Shown here: piece after piece, positions 6,193 to 13,982 of the stretch | Layout: each line of letters starts with the position of its first letter | Numbering within the stretch: position 1 is the stretch's first letter | Assembly: GCA_964363685.1 (NCBI GenBank) | Contig: CAYIJG010000013.1 | Span: 1-17,068, forward strand | Direction: 5' to 3' | Source: XYD2-FULL-39-9 sp964363685 | Lineage (GTDB): Bacteria; Patescibacteriota; Patescibacteriia; Magasanikbacterales; GWA2-37-8 | DNA length: 17,068 nt | Notes under the pieces: generated by a model | Database searches by the model: none | The model's input: the letters and a program-made list of their open reading frames with translations, nothing else | What the model was told of the DNA's origin: nothing | Position numbers and translations under genes: made by a program

Positions 6193-6798
6193 TTACCCTA
6201 TAATCCTATCATTTTCTATGAATTTGGCAAGTTTTACACCAGTATGGTGCTGGGCAAACTTATGAGCCAAATCATAACTCTGAACAATCTCTGACCTACT
6301 CAAATCCAAACCATTCACATCCTCCCAGCTCTTTTCTACCCACTCACCTAAATCCGCATTCAATTGACTAAAACCCAGGCGGTGCCACAACTTAAGAGTA
6401 AAAGAAGTGGCCAACTGATAAGATTTTATTGATTCATTAGAATCCAAAAACTCCAAAAAGCTAAAAAGTAAATTAAACATTTCCTCGTCCTTCTCCCCTA
6501 CCAAAATATTAGCATCAGTGATTTTAACAACATACGCGGCCAAAGATATTTTATCCAAATCAGTATAAATATTTTTAAAGATTTTGATCGGTTGAACTCT
6601 TCCCAAATAATCTATATCTTTACCTTGGATAACTTCTATCTCCACTACCGACAGAACTTCCAAATTGGAAGAATTTTTACTAATAATTTTCTTGATGCCC
6701 TTAGCCAAAACTTCTATCTTACCAATCTCACGCGTATACAAAGAAACGGTTTGGTCAAACTCACGAATATTTTTTCTGGCCAAGACTATCGCCAACAT
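6193..6798 (-). CDS. recO: DNA repair protein RecO, short form without the zinc site
   Basis: RecO helps load RecA on gapped single-stranded DNA in the RecFOR pathway and anneals SSB-coated strands. The N-terminal OB fold (about 1-75) has the usual start (AIVLARKNIREFDQTVSLYTREIGKI reads as separate strands) with KGIKK near 34-38, followed by a helical domain with the family string LKLWHRLGF. The protein has 201 residues, compared with about 240-255 in Escherichia coli or Bacillus. After LGF, where many RecOs have a CxxC zinc module, there are no cysteines at all. It begins 3 bases after the Nramp-like gene. Identification rests on the N-terminal domain and the LGF region. Confidence 0.8.
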   Translation of the reverse strand: MLAIVLARKNIREFDQTVSLYTREIGKIEVLAKGIKKIISKNSSNLEVLSVVEIEVIQGKDIDYLGRVQPIKIFKNIYTDLDKISLAAYVVKITDANILVGEKDEEMFNLLFSFLEFLDSNESIKSYQLATSFTLKLWHRLGFSQLNADLGEWVEKSWEDVNGLDLSRSEIVQSYDLAHKFAQHHTGVKLAKFIENDRIIG

Positions 6799-6801
6799 AT
6801 T

Positions 6802-8040
6802 TTATATAAAAGTTGAGGCTACTAAAATAATCGTAGCTAAAATAATACCAATAATAGTAAACCAAGCTATCGTATTACCAATGGGCTTATTGGTATATTC
6901 TCCCATAATTTTTTTATTATTAATAATTTTCATCACAAAGATCAAAATAATTGGCAGAAGCATACCGTTAATATTTTGCGCATGCAACATAATATTAATC
7001 AGAGACACTCCCGGGATAAGCACAGCCAAAGCTGGCAGAATAATAGATAACAAAATCAATGAATAGAAAAATTTTCCATTTTCCCAAGTCGTATTAAAAC
7101 CATATTCCCAACCAAAGGCCTCACAAATAACATAAGAGGTAGCTACAGGCAAAATAAAAGCGCCAAGCATGGAGGCACAAAAAAGACCAAAAGCAAAAAG
7201 AATTTGGGCTGAGTTTCCAATTAAAGGCTTTAAGGCTAGGGCTGCATCTTTTGCATCAGTAATATCAATGCCATTTTTATGAAGAACCGTAGCGGTGCTG
7301 ATAATTATAAAAAAGGCTACAAAGCTAGCCAAAAAAGAACCAAGATAAATTTCAAATTTTTCAATTTTATAATTCTTTTTATCCAAGCCTTTATCTACCA
7401 CATAAGATTGAATAAAAAACTGCCCCCACGGAGTAATGGTTGTACCAATTAAAGCAATCATGATAATGAGGAAAGGTGTGTTCCATTGGATGGACGGCGT
7501 TACCAGCGCCGTCAACGCCTGATGAAAATCGGGCTTAATAAAAAAGCCATTAATTATATAAACAACAAACAGTGCTGAAAAAACTAGGAATATCTTTTGG
7601 GTAGTTTTAAAAGATCCTTTATAAAGGATAAACCAAATAACCAAAGCTACAATCGGTACTGTAAAATATTTACTAATACCAACAATCTCAAACGAGGCAG
7701 CAATACCAGAAAATTCAGAGGCCATTGTGCCTAAATTGGTAATAAGTATCGTAATCATAGCAAAGGCAGTCCATTTCAAACCAAAATTCTCTCTAATTAC
7801 CCCGCTTAATCCTTGCCTAGTCACTAGTCCAATACGCATTCCCATCTCTTGAGTAATCGCCAAGGCAATAGTAACCAAAAAAAGCACCCATAACATTTGG
7901 GTACCATAACGAGCGCCAACTATAGAATAAGTGCTGATGCCTCCCGCATCATTATTAGCTAAAGCGGTGATTATCCCCGGACCAATGACGCTAAAAAATA
8001 AAGCTATTTTCGGCCAAAAATGTTTTGACTTAACAGACAT
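6802..8040 (-). CDS. Nramp-family (SLC11-like) divalent metal transporter with altered metal-site motifs
   Basis: This is an integral membrane protein of 412 residues, with about eleven hydrophobic segments and the LeuT-like Nramp layout. The TM1 region GPGIITALANNDAGGIST aligns with the Nramp string containing DPGN: Asp31 is kept but Pro and Asn become Ala and Gly34. In TM6 the canonical MPH reads TPW at 203-205, so the metal-coordinating Met is Thr. Loss of that Met is known from Nramp-related magnesium transporters, so Mg2+ rather than Mn2+/Fe2+ is plausible; this is inference. The immediate upstream gene, 9 bases away, encodes a soluble PRC/MgtE_N/CBS protein, which supports a magnesium link. 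It is followed by recO after 3 bases. The family call is firm, the substrate is not. Confidence 0.82.
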   Translation of the reverse strand: MSVKSKHFWPKIALFFSVIGPGIITALANNDAGGISTYSIVGARYGTQMLWVLFLVTIALAITQEMGMRIGLVTRQGLSGVIRENFGLKWTAFAMITILITNLGTMASEFSGIAASFEIVGISKYFTVPIVALVIWFILYKGSFKTTQKIFLVFSALFVVYIINGFFIKPDFHQALTALVTPSIQWNTPFLIIMIALIGTTITPWGQFFIQSYVVDKGLDKKNYKIEKFEIYLGSFLASFVAFFIIISTATVLHKNGIDITDAKDAALALKPLIGNSAQILFAFGLFCASMLGAFILPVATSYVICEAFGWEYGFNTTWENGKFFYSLILLSIILPALAVLIPGVSLINIMLHAQNINGMLLPIILIFVMKIINNKKIMGEYTNKPIGNTIAWFTIIGIILATIILVASTFI

Positions 8041-8049
8041 AAAAAAGCT

Positions 8050-9258
8050 CTACGCATGGGGCACAAAGTGCCTCATCACATCATCAACTGTAATTACTCC
8101 TAACATTTTTTTATTTTCATCTAGCACAGCCACAGATGTTAGATTATACTTAGTCATCAAAGTTGCTACTTCAAGAACTTTTTGATCCGGTGAAGCGGTA
8201 ACTTTATTATCGCCACTAACCAACTCTTTCATTGTTTGATTAGGCTCAGACACCAATAATTTTCTTACTGATACGACTCCTGTGAAAACACCGTCTGCAT
8301 CAGTGATATAAACAAAATAAACACTACTATGTAATTGATAAGAATTTTTTATCTTTTCCACCACTTCCTTGACTGTGTTGCCAAAAAAAGCAGAGACATA
8401 CTCCGTTGTCATTAATCCCCCGCCAGTATCTTCATCGTATTCCAAGATCTTTTTAACTTTTTGCGTACTGTCAGACGGCAGGCTCTGCATGATTTCTTTT
8501 GATTTATAATTTGGTAACATCTGCAGCAGATCGACTAGCTCATCAATGGACATTTTTTGCATTACACTTGCAGCTCGATCAGCTCCCAAATTTTGCACCA
8601 AAATCTTTTGTAATTCCGGTTCTAATTCTTCCAATACCTGCGCTGCGGTTTTCTTATCTAAAGACTGAAGTAATTCACTGCCCTGATTCAGGTTTAATTT
8701 TTCAATAATATTGGCAATATCAGCCGGGTGGAGCTTAATCATTTCTTTGCTATTTATAGACAGCTGCAGCTTATCGCCCAACAAACGCACATTTTTCCAC
8801 TCCAATAATTCCGGCTGTAAAAAATTAAATAAATTTAAACCACCCAAACCAAGCCGTCTCAACAATCCAAGTTTGCCAATATCCAAAGCTACAAGAGACA
8901 TCTGGCCTTGCACCATACCAAACTGCAAATCATTTACTCGCACAACCCTGATACCTGCCATGTCTACAATTTGCCTATCCAAGACTATCTCTCTTAAAGG
9001 GACTAGGTTTTTATCATCAGGCACAGATAGAGCCATTTCGGCTAAAGCATTTTTTAAAGTTAAGTAATCCTTACCAAAAGTCTCAATATGAATAGTGGGA
9101 ATCATTCTTTTAGTTTTTTGCTTATCAGTAGTCATTATCCCAAAAACACGCGGGAAGCCACTTTCAGTTATTTTTATCACTACATCTTCGACTTTGCCTA
9201 CCACCACATCGGCTTGATCTTTAATGTCGCCTCCCAAAATAGCGCTAAAAAATAACAT
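8050..9258 (-). CDS. PRC-barrel, MgtE N-domain and CBS-pair protein, no membrane domain
   Basis: The 402-residue soluble protein has three parts. Residues 1-160 look like two PRC-barrel-type beta modules (SAILGGDIKDQADVVVGKV; IVDMAGIRVVRVNDLQFG). Residues about 168-275 form the MgtE intracellular N domain: helical repeats such as LHPADIANIIEKL, AAQVLEELEPELQKILVQNL and IDELVDLLQMLP. The MgtE linker DEDTGGGLMTTEYV (275-288) leads into two CBS motifs (about 288-340 and 345-398), ending GVITVDDVMRHF. In true MgtE channels these cytosolic domains sense Mg2+ and ADP/ATP and gate a C-terminal five-helix pore; that pore is absent here, and no frameshift is visible at the end. The Nramp-like gene starts 9 bases later, so this is probably its regulatory partner (inference). 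It is not a degraded mgtE. Confidence 0.82.
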   Translation of the reverse strand: MLFFSAILGGDIKDQADVVVGKVEDVVIKITESGFPRVFGIMTTDKQKTKRMIPTIHIETFGKDYLTLKNALAEMALSVPDDKNLVPLREIVLDRQIVDMAGIRVVRVNDLQFGMVQGQMSLVALDIGKLGLLRRLGLGGLNLFNFLQPELLEWKNVRLLGDKLQLSINSKEMIKLHPADIANIIEKLNLNQGSELLQSLDKKTAAQVLEELEPELQKILVQNLGADRAASVMQKMSIDELVDLLQMLPNYKSKEIMQSLPSDSTQKVKKILEYDEDTGGGLMTTEYVSAFFGNTVKEVVEKIKNSYQLHSSVYFVYITDADGVFTGVVSVRKLLVSEPNQTMKELVSGDNKVTASPDQKVLEVATLMTKYNLTSVAVLDENKKMLGVITVDDVMRHFVPHA

Positions 9259-9287
9259 ACAAACTTTTATATTTAAAACAATTATTA

Positions 9288-10679
9288 TTATCCAACAGAT
9301 TCAGCTTTATCAAAATCAATTATATATACTCGTGGTGGTTTTGTAATATCAACTTCACCATTTTTATTTCTAGAAAAATAAACGATAAAATTTCCAAGAT
9401 TCGTATCACGGTGATTTACTCCCAATTCTTCAAGACATGCTATGATTTTATACATCTGTTCGTGTATAGTGGGATTAAATAATTTTGTTTTTTCTTTCCA
9501 CATGCCAATAGAAGGCCCTTTCAAAATTCCCGTAAAAACATCGACCCTGTAAGATCCGGTGGACTTTACCTTTACAATCGGCTCAACTGGAACATAATCA
9601 AACCCTCTGCTTTTCCAAAAATCGGATGCTTCATAAGCTTTTTTCCAAGCAAAATAAGTGTGTGCGACAATAGTTCTCATTATAAGACGGTCCCGCAACG
9701 TGTTATCTGACTGTCCCGGAACTTTATCAAACAACGTTGTGGATGAGTGGTCTTTTTCGAAAGGTTGATGAACAAATCGGCCAGTACTTTTATCGTATAA
9801 GGGCGTCCTGGTTGCTAAAGTCCTTAATTCTGTTAGATCTTGCTCATCACCCTCTAATTTCTGCGCTACATCTTCTTTTGTAACGTCTTTAAATTCAAAT
9901 TGAGGAAACATGTGTCTAATGTTGGAACGACCTTGTTGGTCTGAATCATCGTAGCATGTTTTAATGAATTCGGCTTGATCTTCTATAAGAGTATAAGGAA
10001 TCATTCTCAAACAACTATAACGAAACACCCAGTCTTTTTTACCTAAATCTGCTCTAACAAAATTGGAGACAATCTGCCGAAGCTCGCCTTGTATTTCTGT
10101 CGGAATTTTAGAAATCATCTTGGCTGCATTTACCCGAAGTACAGGTTTATTTAAACCCATTTTAATCAAATCAACCTGACTTTCGAAAAGAGCATGTTCA
10201 ATTATGCCTAATGCGGTTTCATAAATTCCTTGATACGGACTTTCTAATCCGGTTTTAATAACACTGGGTAATTTTTCTCTAAGCCCACCCTGCGCTTCTA
10301 CCGAGACGTAAGAAATCATACTTGCGGCATAAGCTTTCGTGAATATATCATCTGCTACTAGGCCTTTCTCAACAAGACCAGTCATCCTCGTTCGAAATTT
10401 ATCCTGTACTTCTGGCGGGAGCTGTGAAATCATATTCGCCCCTGTAGCCTTGTCTCCCCAATCATTAGATGACAGATATGTCGCAATACAGCGGGGTAAA
10501 ACCTTAATTAATTCCTTATTACTTTTAATATATCTTTCAATATCTTCTTCCGTGACGGGACAAAATTTATCAACATCATACATCTCTCTGTTTTTTAAAA
10601 AGGATAGCTTCAACTCTTGATGTCTATCAACAACAATTTCTGGAATATTCCTATCTACTGAAGACATGGTCTCTGACAT
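9288..10679 (-). CDS. Helical-repeat protein with a C-terminal protein-kinase-like module
   Basis: I do not recognise a named family. Residues about 80-245 contain five related helical repeats with the pattern MIs-lP-E-Q--lR------v--gL: ANMISQLPPEVQDKFR (81-96), AASMISYVSVEAQGGLR (118-134), TALGIIEHALFESQVDL (155-171), NAAKMISKIPTEIQGELR (184-201) and SCLRMIPYTLIEDQAEF (222-238), similar in size to HEAT repeats. The C-terminus has kinase-like catalytic strings: HRDTNLGNFIV (423-433), matching HRDxxxxN with Asp425 and Asn430, and VYIIDFDKAE (451-460), matching the DFG-Asp strand with Asp455. A recognisable glycine-rich loop and Lys-Glu pair are not evident, so activity is uncertain. There is no signal peptide or membrane segment. 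The gene starts 9 bases after ruvX and ends 29 bases before the MgtE-like gene, inside a core-gene run. AAAGG lies only one base before the first ATG; the second Met (codon 5) is an alternative start. Confidence 0.6.
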   Translation of the reverse strand: MSETMSSVDRNIPEIVVDRHQELKLSFLKNREMYDVDKFCPVTEEDIERYIKSNKELIKVLPRCIATYLSSNDWGDKATGANMISQLPPEVQDKFRTRMTGLVEKGLVADDIFTKAYAASMISYVSVEAQGGLREKLPSVIKTGLESPYQGIYETALGIIEHALFESQVDLIKMGLNKPVLRVNAAKMISKIPTEIQGELRQIVSNFVRADLGKKDWVFRYSCLRMIPYTLIEDQAEFIKTCYDDSDQQGRSNIRHMFPQFEFKDVTKEDVAQKLEGDEQDLTELRTLATRTPLYDKSTGRFVHQPFEKDHSSTTLFDKVPGQSDNTLRDRLIMRTIVAHTYFAWKKAYEASDFWKSRGFDYVPVEPIVKVKSTGSYRVDVFTGILKGPSIGMWKEKTKLFNPTIHEQMYKIIACLEELGVNHRDTNLGNFIVYFSRNKNGEVDITKPPRVYIIDFDKAESVG

Positions 10680-10688
10680 ACCTTTAAG

Positions 10689-11066
10689 TTATTTATTCAA
10701 GTAGCGTTCTAAAATTACCATCGCCGCTTTCTCATCACGACTGACTCCCTCGCCCATTCTATCGCCAGCCTGTGAAGAAAAAATTTCCGTCATAAATTCA
10801 ACTGGCAAGGTAATTTCTTTTTCTAAATCCTGAACAAAATTTCGCACCTTAACTGTATTTTTATTTTCACTGCCATCTAAACCAGAAGGCAAGCCTACTA
10901 TAATTTTATCTATTTTTTCTGCTTGTATAATCTCAGCTAATTTTTTAATGGCAACTTGATGATCAAAATTTCCTACGATACCAAAAGGCAGAACCAAATC
11001 CATGCCACTACTAGCCCGAGCTAAACCGATATTTTTTGTGCCATAATCAATTGCCAAGATATTCAT
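10689..11066 (-). CDS. ruvX: RuvX/YqgF-type putative Holliday junction resolvase (RNase H fold)
   Basis: YqgF-family proteins are RNase H-fold nucleases linked to Holliday junction resolution and to 16S rRNA 5' maturation. The protein from ATG 11066 is 125 residues: MNILAIDYGTKNIGLA gives the first acidic residue (Asp7), KIIVGLPSGLDGSE (54-67) is the family strand, Glu94 in FMTEIFSS stands where DERLT is usual, and Asp111 precedes KAAMVILERYL. The frame extends 24 codons upstream to 11138 inside map, but those residues do not fit the family, so the inner ATG is chosen. It starts 4 bases after the map stop, implying translational coupling. The replacement of the DERLT box is slightly unusual. 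Confidence 0.85.
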   Translation of the reverse strand: MNILAIDYGTKNIGLARASSGMDLVLPFGIVGNFDHQVAIKKLAEIIQAEKIDKIIVGLPSGLDGSENKNTVKVRNFVQDLEKEITLPVEFMTEIFSSQAGDRMGEGVSRDEKAAMVILERYLNK

Positions 11067-11070
11067 AGTT

Positions 11071-11889
11071 TCAATTTTCGCTTGGCCTTCTAGTCGCCAC
11101 GATATTTCCACTTTTTGTAATAATAATTGTATGCTCAAAGTGAGCGCTCATCGATCCGTCAGCCATATTGATTGTCCAGCCATCATCTGCCGTCACTACT
11201 TTCCAACCTCCGAGAGATAACATCGGCTCTACTGCAATCACCATTCCTGGTTTTAAAATTATATAATCTAAATTACGATCATAATAATTTGGGATTCTTG
11301 GCTCTTCGTGCACTTCATGCCCCACACCATGGCCAACTAAATCTCGCACAATGCCATATTTGCCTTGAGACTTCACATAATCCTCTACAGCCTTACCAAT
11401 ATCAGCCACGGTATTACCGGGCTTCACAGCCCGAATTCCAGCCTCTAAGGACTCCTGCGTCACACGAATAAGCTCCCTATTTTTTGGTGAAATTTTACCA
11501 ATGGGAATAGTGAGGGCAGTGTCTGAGAAAAATCCTCTGTTCAAACCTTTTCCCTTTGGTCCTTTACCTGGGCTGGGCCATTCCATTCCAATATCAATAG
11601 TAAATAAATCTCCGTCTTTAAGAGGCACTTTTGTCGGAATGGCATGCACGAGTTCTTCATTTCTAGAAGCGCAAATAGTGGCTGGAAAAGGCACATCAGC
11701 TACTCTTGTTTTATAACCCTTAAAAGCAGGCTTACCTCCAACAGCGATAATTCTTTTCTCGGCCTCTTGATCTATTTCAAATGGAGTCACTCCGGGCTTA
11801 CACATCTTGGCCAAATCTTCCAAAATTTGCCCAATGAGCTCTCCATTTTCTTTGAGTAATTTTATTTCTTCGGGGGTTTTAATAAGCAT
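11071..11889 (-). CDS. map: Type I methionine aminopeptidase with an insertion between metal ligands
   Basis: MetAP removes the initiator methionine from nascent proteins as a dinuclear metallopeptidase. All five metal ligands are present: Asp99 (TIDIG), Asp123 (FSDTA), His187 (GHGVGHEVHEEP), Glu221 (AVEPML) and Glu252 (AHFEHT), with His194 as the conserved second histidine. The two Asp ligands are 24 residues apart instead of the usual 11; the extra 13 residues lie in MEWPSPGKGPKGKGLNRGFF, a Gly/Pro/Lys-rich loop next to the active site. The N-terminal LIKTPEEIKLLKENG is typical. It lies between adk (3 bases) and ruvX (4 bases), continuing the secY-adk-map order common in bacteria. Confidence 0.95.
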   Translation of the reverse strand: MLIKTPEEIKLLKENGELIGQILEDLAKMCKPGVTPFEIDQEAEKRIIAVGGKPAFKGYKTRVADVPFPATICASRNEELVHAIPTKVPLKDGDLFTIDIGMEWPSPGKGPKGKGLNRGFFSDTALTIPIGKISPKNRELIRVTQESLEAGIRAVKPGNTVADIGKAVEDYVKSQGKYGIVRDLVGHGVGHEVHEEPRIPNYYDRNLDYIILKPGMVIAVEPMLSLGGWKVVTADDGWTINMADGSMSAHFEHTIIITKSGNIVATRRPSEN

Positions 11890-11892
11890 AGA

Positions 11893-12546
11893 CTAGATTA
11901 AAATAATAGCTATATCTTTTTCTACATTTTCAATGGTTTGATTACCATCGACGGTTTCTAAAACACCAAGTTCTTTATAAAAATCTATAATTGGCTCCAT
12001 CGCTTTATTACCTTGTTTGGCAATTCTTTGTTTTACAATTTCTACATCATCATCTTGTCTTATAACTAATTCACCGGAACATTTAGGACAGACTGTCAAA
12101 GCCGCACTGCTGGCAGGAATTATCTCACCGCAACGGCTGCAAACCCGACGGCTAGCTAATCTGTTTAGAGACTCTTCGTCACTTAGCGTAATTTCTAAAA
12201 CCAACACTTCGTTTAACAAATTATGTTCTGAAAAAAATTGCTGCAATTTAATGGCCTGCTCCAGCCTGCGAGGGAAACCATCCAGAACCACCTTACGCCC
12301 AGCAGCAATTTCACCTTCTATTTTTTCAAGAACTAATTTATACATGAATTCACTAGAAACTAGATTACCAGATTTTATTTTTTCTAACACGTCTTTTTCT
12401 TCGCTGCTTAATTCTGATTTTAGGGCGAGCGCGCGAAGTAAATCACCGCTGGAAACATGGACATAATTATACTTAGCAGCAATTTTTTTGGCCTGTGTCC
12501 CCTTCCCTGACCCCGGCGGGCCCATCATGATAATGATTTTTTTCAT
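11893..12546 (-). CDS. adk: Adenylate kinase with zinc-type LID
   Basis: Adk interconverts ATP plus AMP and two ADP. The P-loop GPPGSGKGT is at 9-17, the AMP-site string SSGDLLRA at 32-39, DGFPRR at 89-94, and the LID (about 130-165) carries four cysteines C136, C139, C153 and C156 as CxxC pairs, so it should bind structural zinc as in Gram-positive and many other bacterial enzymes. The 217-residue length is normal. In most bacteria adk follows secY directly; here a terminator-flanked orphan gene separates them, so adk needs a promoter of its own. AT-rich TATAAA/TATAGT strings lie 10-25 bases upstream but no clear -35. No Shine-Dalgarno. Confidence 0.95.
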   Translation of the reverse strand: MKKIIIMMGPPGSGKGTQAKKIAAKYNYVHVSSGDLLRALALKSELSSEEKDVLEKIKSGNLVSSEFMYKLVLEKIEGEIAAGRKVVLDGFPRRLEQAIKLQQFFSEHNLLNEVLVLEITLSDEESLNRLASRRVCSRCGEIIPASSAALTVCPKCSGELVIRQDDDVEIVKQRIAKQGNKAMEPIIDFYKELGVLETVDGNQTIENVEKDIAIILI

Positions 12547-12568
12547 ATGGCTAATACTATATTTTATA

Positions 12569-12594
12569 CTAAAAAAGGCTTTTCAGCCTCTTTA
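12569..12594 (-). terminator. Terminator between the orphan gene and adk
   Basis: On the minus strand AGGCT-GAAA-AGCCT (12576-12589) is a short stem with a GNRA-like GAAA loop followed directly by TTTTTT. It lies 44 bases after the stop of the orphan gene and upstream of adk, so the orphan is not simply co-transcribed with adk. Confidence 0.7.
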
Positions 12595-12632
12595 GTTTAT
12601 CACTTTTTGTATTATTTTTCAATACTTGATTA

Positions 12633-13901
12633 TCATGTTTTTTTTCTAGTAAATACACGGCCAAGTACTCCTTTTTTTAGATAATTTATTATTTTCGGTA
12701 GCTCAACCTTAGGATCTTTTAACCTGTCTTGGAAACTTCCCACATGTACTGCAGCCCCCCCCTCTGAGGAAGTCTCTAATGTTACAAGACCTTTAATCCT
12801 ACCAGCTAGCTCTGCTCCTTCTACTGGGTTAAATCGCATAATACTACTCCTATCAATGGCCGTTGTCCCGTCAGAAAGAAAAGCAACATCAACATAACTA
12901 GGCCATGCTTCTAATTTTGGAATACCTAAAATTTCTTCAGCTACAGCTTCGCTTGGATGATAATTTACAGCCCGAAAATCTAATGCCGACGATGAAACAT
13001 ACGTAGCAACCGCGCGCCCTGTAGCATAGATTCTATTTGTTTGCGTAGGCACTCTTTCTATATCACCTACTTCTTTAGCCCCTATTACATCAGCAAACCC
13101 AATCTTTAAAATATCTTCACCTTTAGAATTAAAGTAGTGAGCCCCTACCCATTGTCCGTTCGTATTATCAAATATGCCTAGCTGATTGCCCGTACCCTGG
13201 CCAACTTGATACGCCGCATAGTAACGTCCATTTTTGACTGTTTTTTTAATGGAAGTATCTGTACTAGGACCGCAATCTCTAAAACTAGCCCCCTTAAAAC
13301 CAAATAATTTTATTAATTCTTCTATCTCAACCAATCTTTGCTCGTGATTAGGATTTTCCTTTTTTGACTCAACTTCCAAAGAACCAACGTCAAAGATTTT
13401 TGCAATGCCATTTTTGTCTTGACGAATTAATCTAAAATCATTAATTTCTGGTAAATAAATTTCTGAATTTTCAGAATTCGAATCTATAATACCAAAGCAT
13501 GGGAGCCTGCCAGTAATCAATGTACCCCGTTGAATATTTCGACCGCCAAAACTACTCCCTGCAAACTGAACTTTGCTTCTCGCCATTTGTGCCGGCAGCT
13601 TTTTGCCAGATAGTTCACCTGTTAAAATTTTTGATGGTGTGCCCCCACCAATGCCCAAATCCTGCCAGCTTGCTCCTTGTACCCTAAAAAGATACCTGTC
13701 TAAATCTCCTTTACCAGAATCACTCTGCATTGCCACCACATCGCCTCCTCTTAAAAAGGAAGTGCTCATAGATCTTTCTCCAGACTCGCGCTCGCGTCTC
13801 ATTAATTCAAAGATCCCAAGTCTTGTACCGTCAGGCAGAATTAGTAAATTGTCTTCGGAACTCCCACCGTCTTCGGGCGGTCTTCTCCCAGACTCTGACA
13901 T
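12633..13901 (-). CDS. Hypothetical protein of 422 residues between secY and adk
   Basis: I do not recognise this protein. From ATG 13901 it begins MSESGRRPPEDGGSSEDN, a polar, probably disordered head, then a long globular region rich in beta-type and Gly-containing segments (GRNIQRGTLITGRLPCFGII; YYAAYQVGQGTGNQLGIFD; IGFADVIGAKEVGDIE), and a basic end (YLKKGVLGRVFTRKKT). No signal peptide, membrane helix, nucleotide-binding loop or catalytic motif is visible. The frame extends 19 codons upstream to 13958, but that part is hydrophobic-basic, overlaps the promoter-like sequence and is probably untranslated, so the MSES start is chosen. There is no Shine-Dalgarno. The gene is bracketed by terminators at 13983-14010 and 12569-12594 and has its own promoter-like signal, making it an independent unit inside a normally unbroken secY-adk junction. 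Confidence 0.7.
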   Translation of the reverse strand: MSESGRRPPEDGGSSEDNLLILPDGTRLGIFELMRRERESGERSMSTSFLRGGDVVAMQSDSGKGDLDRYLFRVQGASWQDLGIGGGTPSKILTGELSGKKLPAQMARSKVQFAGSSFGGRNIQRGTLITGRLPCFGIIDSNSENSEIYLPEINDFRLIRQDKNGIAKIFDVGSLEVESKKENPNHEQRLVEIEELIKLFGFKGASFRDCGPSTDTSIKKTVKNGRYYAAYQVGQGTGNQLGIFDNTNGQWVGAHYFNSKGEDILKIGFADVIGAKEVGDIERVPTQTNRIYATGRAVATYVSSSALDFRAVNYHPSEAVAEEILGIPKLEAWPSYVDVAFLSDGTTAIDRSSIMRFNPVEGAELAGRIKGLVTLETSSEGGAAVHVGSFQDRLKDPKVELPKIINYLKKGVLGRVFTRKKT

Positions 13902-13938
13902 AAATATTAAATTAATATTAGTTAAGAAATTTAACTTA

Positions 13939-13968
13939 AGTTTAACACACCTGTACAAAACAGGTCAA
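13939..13968 (-). promoter_or_regulatory. Candidate promoter with an operator-like palindrome for the secY-adk orphan gene
   Basis: On the minus strand TTGACC (13963-13968) and TAAACT (13939-13944) are 18 bases apart, five and four matches to consensus. A perfect palindrome ACCTGT-N5-ACAGGT (13949-13965) overlaps the -35 by three bases and fills most of the spacer, an ideal place for a repressor. It sits just after the secY terminator. Confidence 0.45.
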
Positions 13969-13982
13969 GAAAATAATTAACT

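Noticed and set aside
8050..9258. Idea that the MgtE-like gene is a truncated mgtE pseudogene
   Set aside because: It has an extra N-terminal domain, both CBS motifs, a clean stop and no leftover channel sequence before the next gene, which starts only 9 bases later.
11067..11138. Upstream extension of ruvX by 24 codons
   Set aside because: It overlaps map and adds residues that do not match the family; the inner ATG gives the standard MNILAIDYGT start.
12590..12625. Promoter-like TTGAAA-17-TAAACT upstream of adk
   Set aside because: RNA from it would start at or just before the 12569-12594 terminator and stop at once, so it cannot serve adk; probably AT-rich chance.
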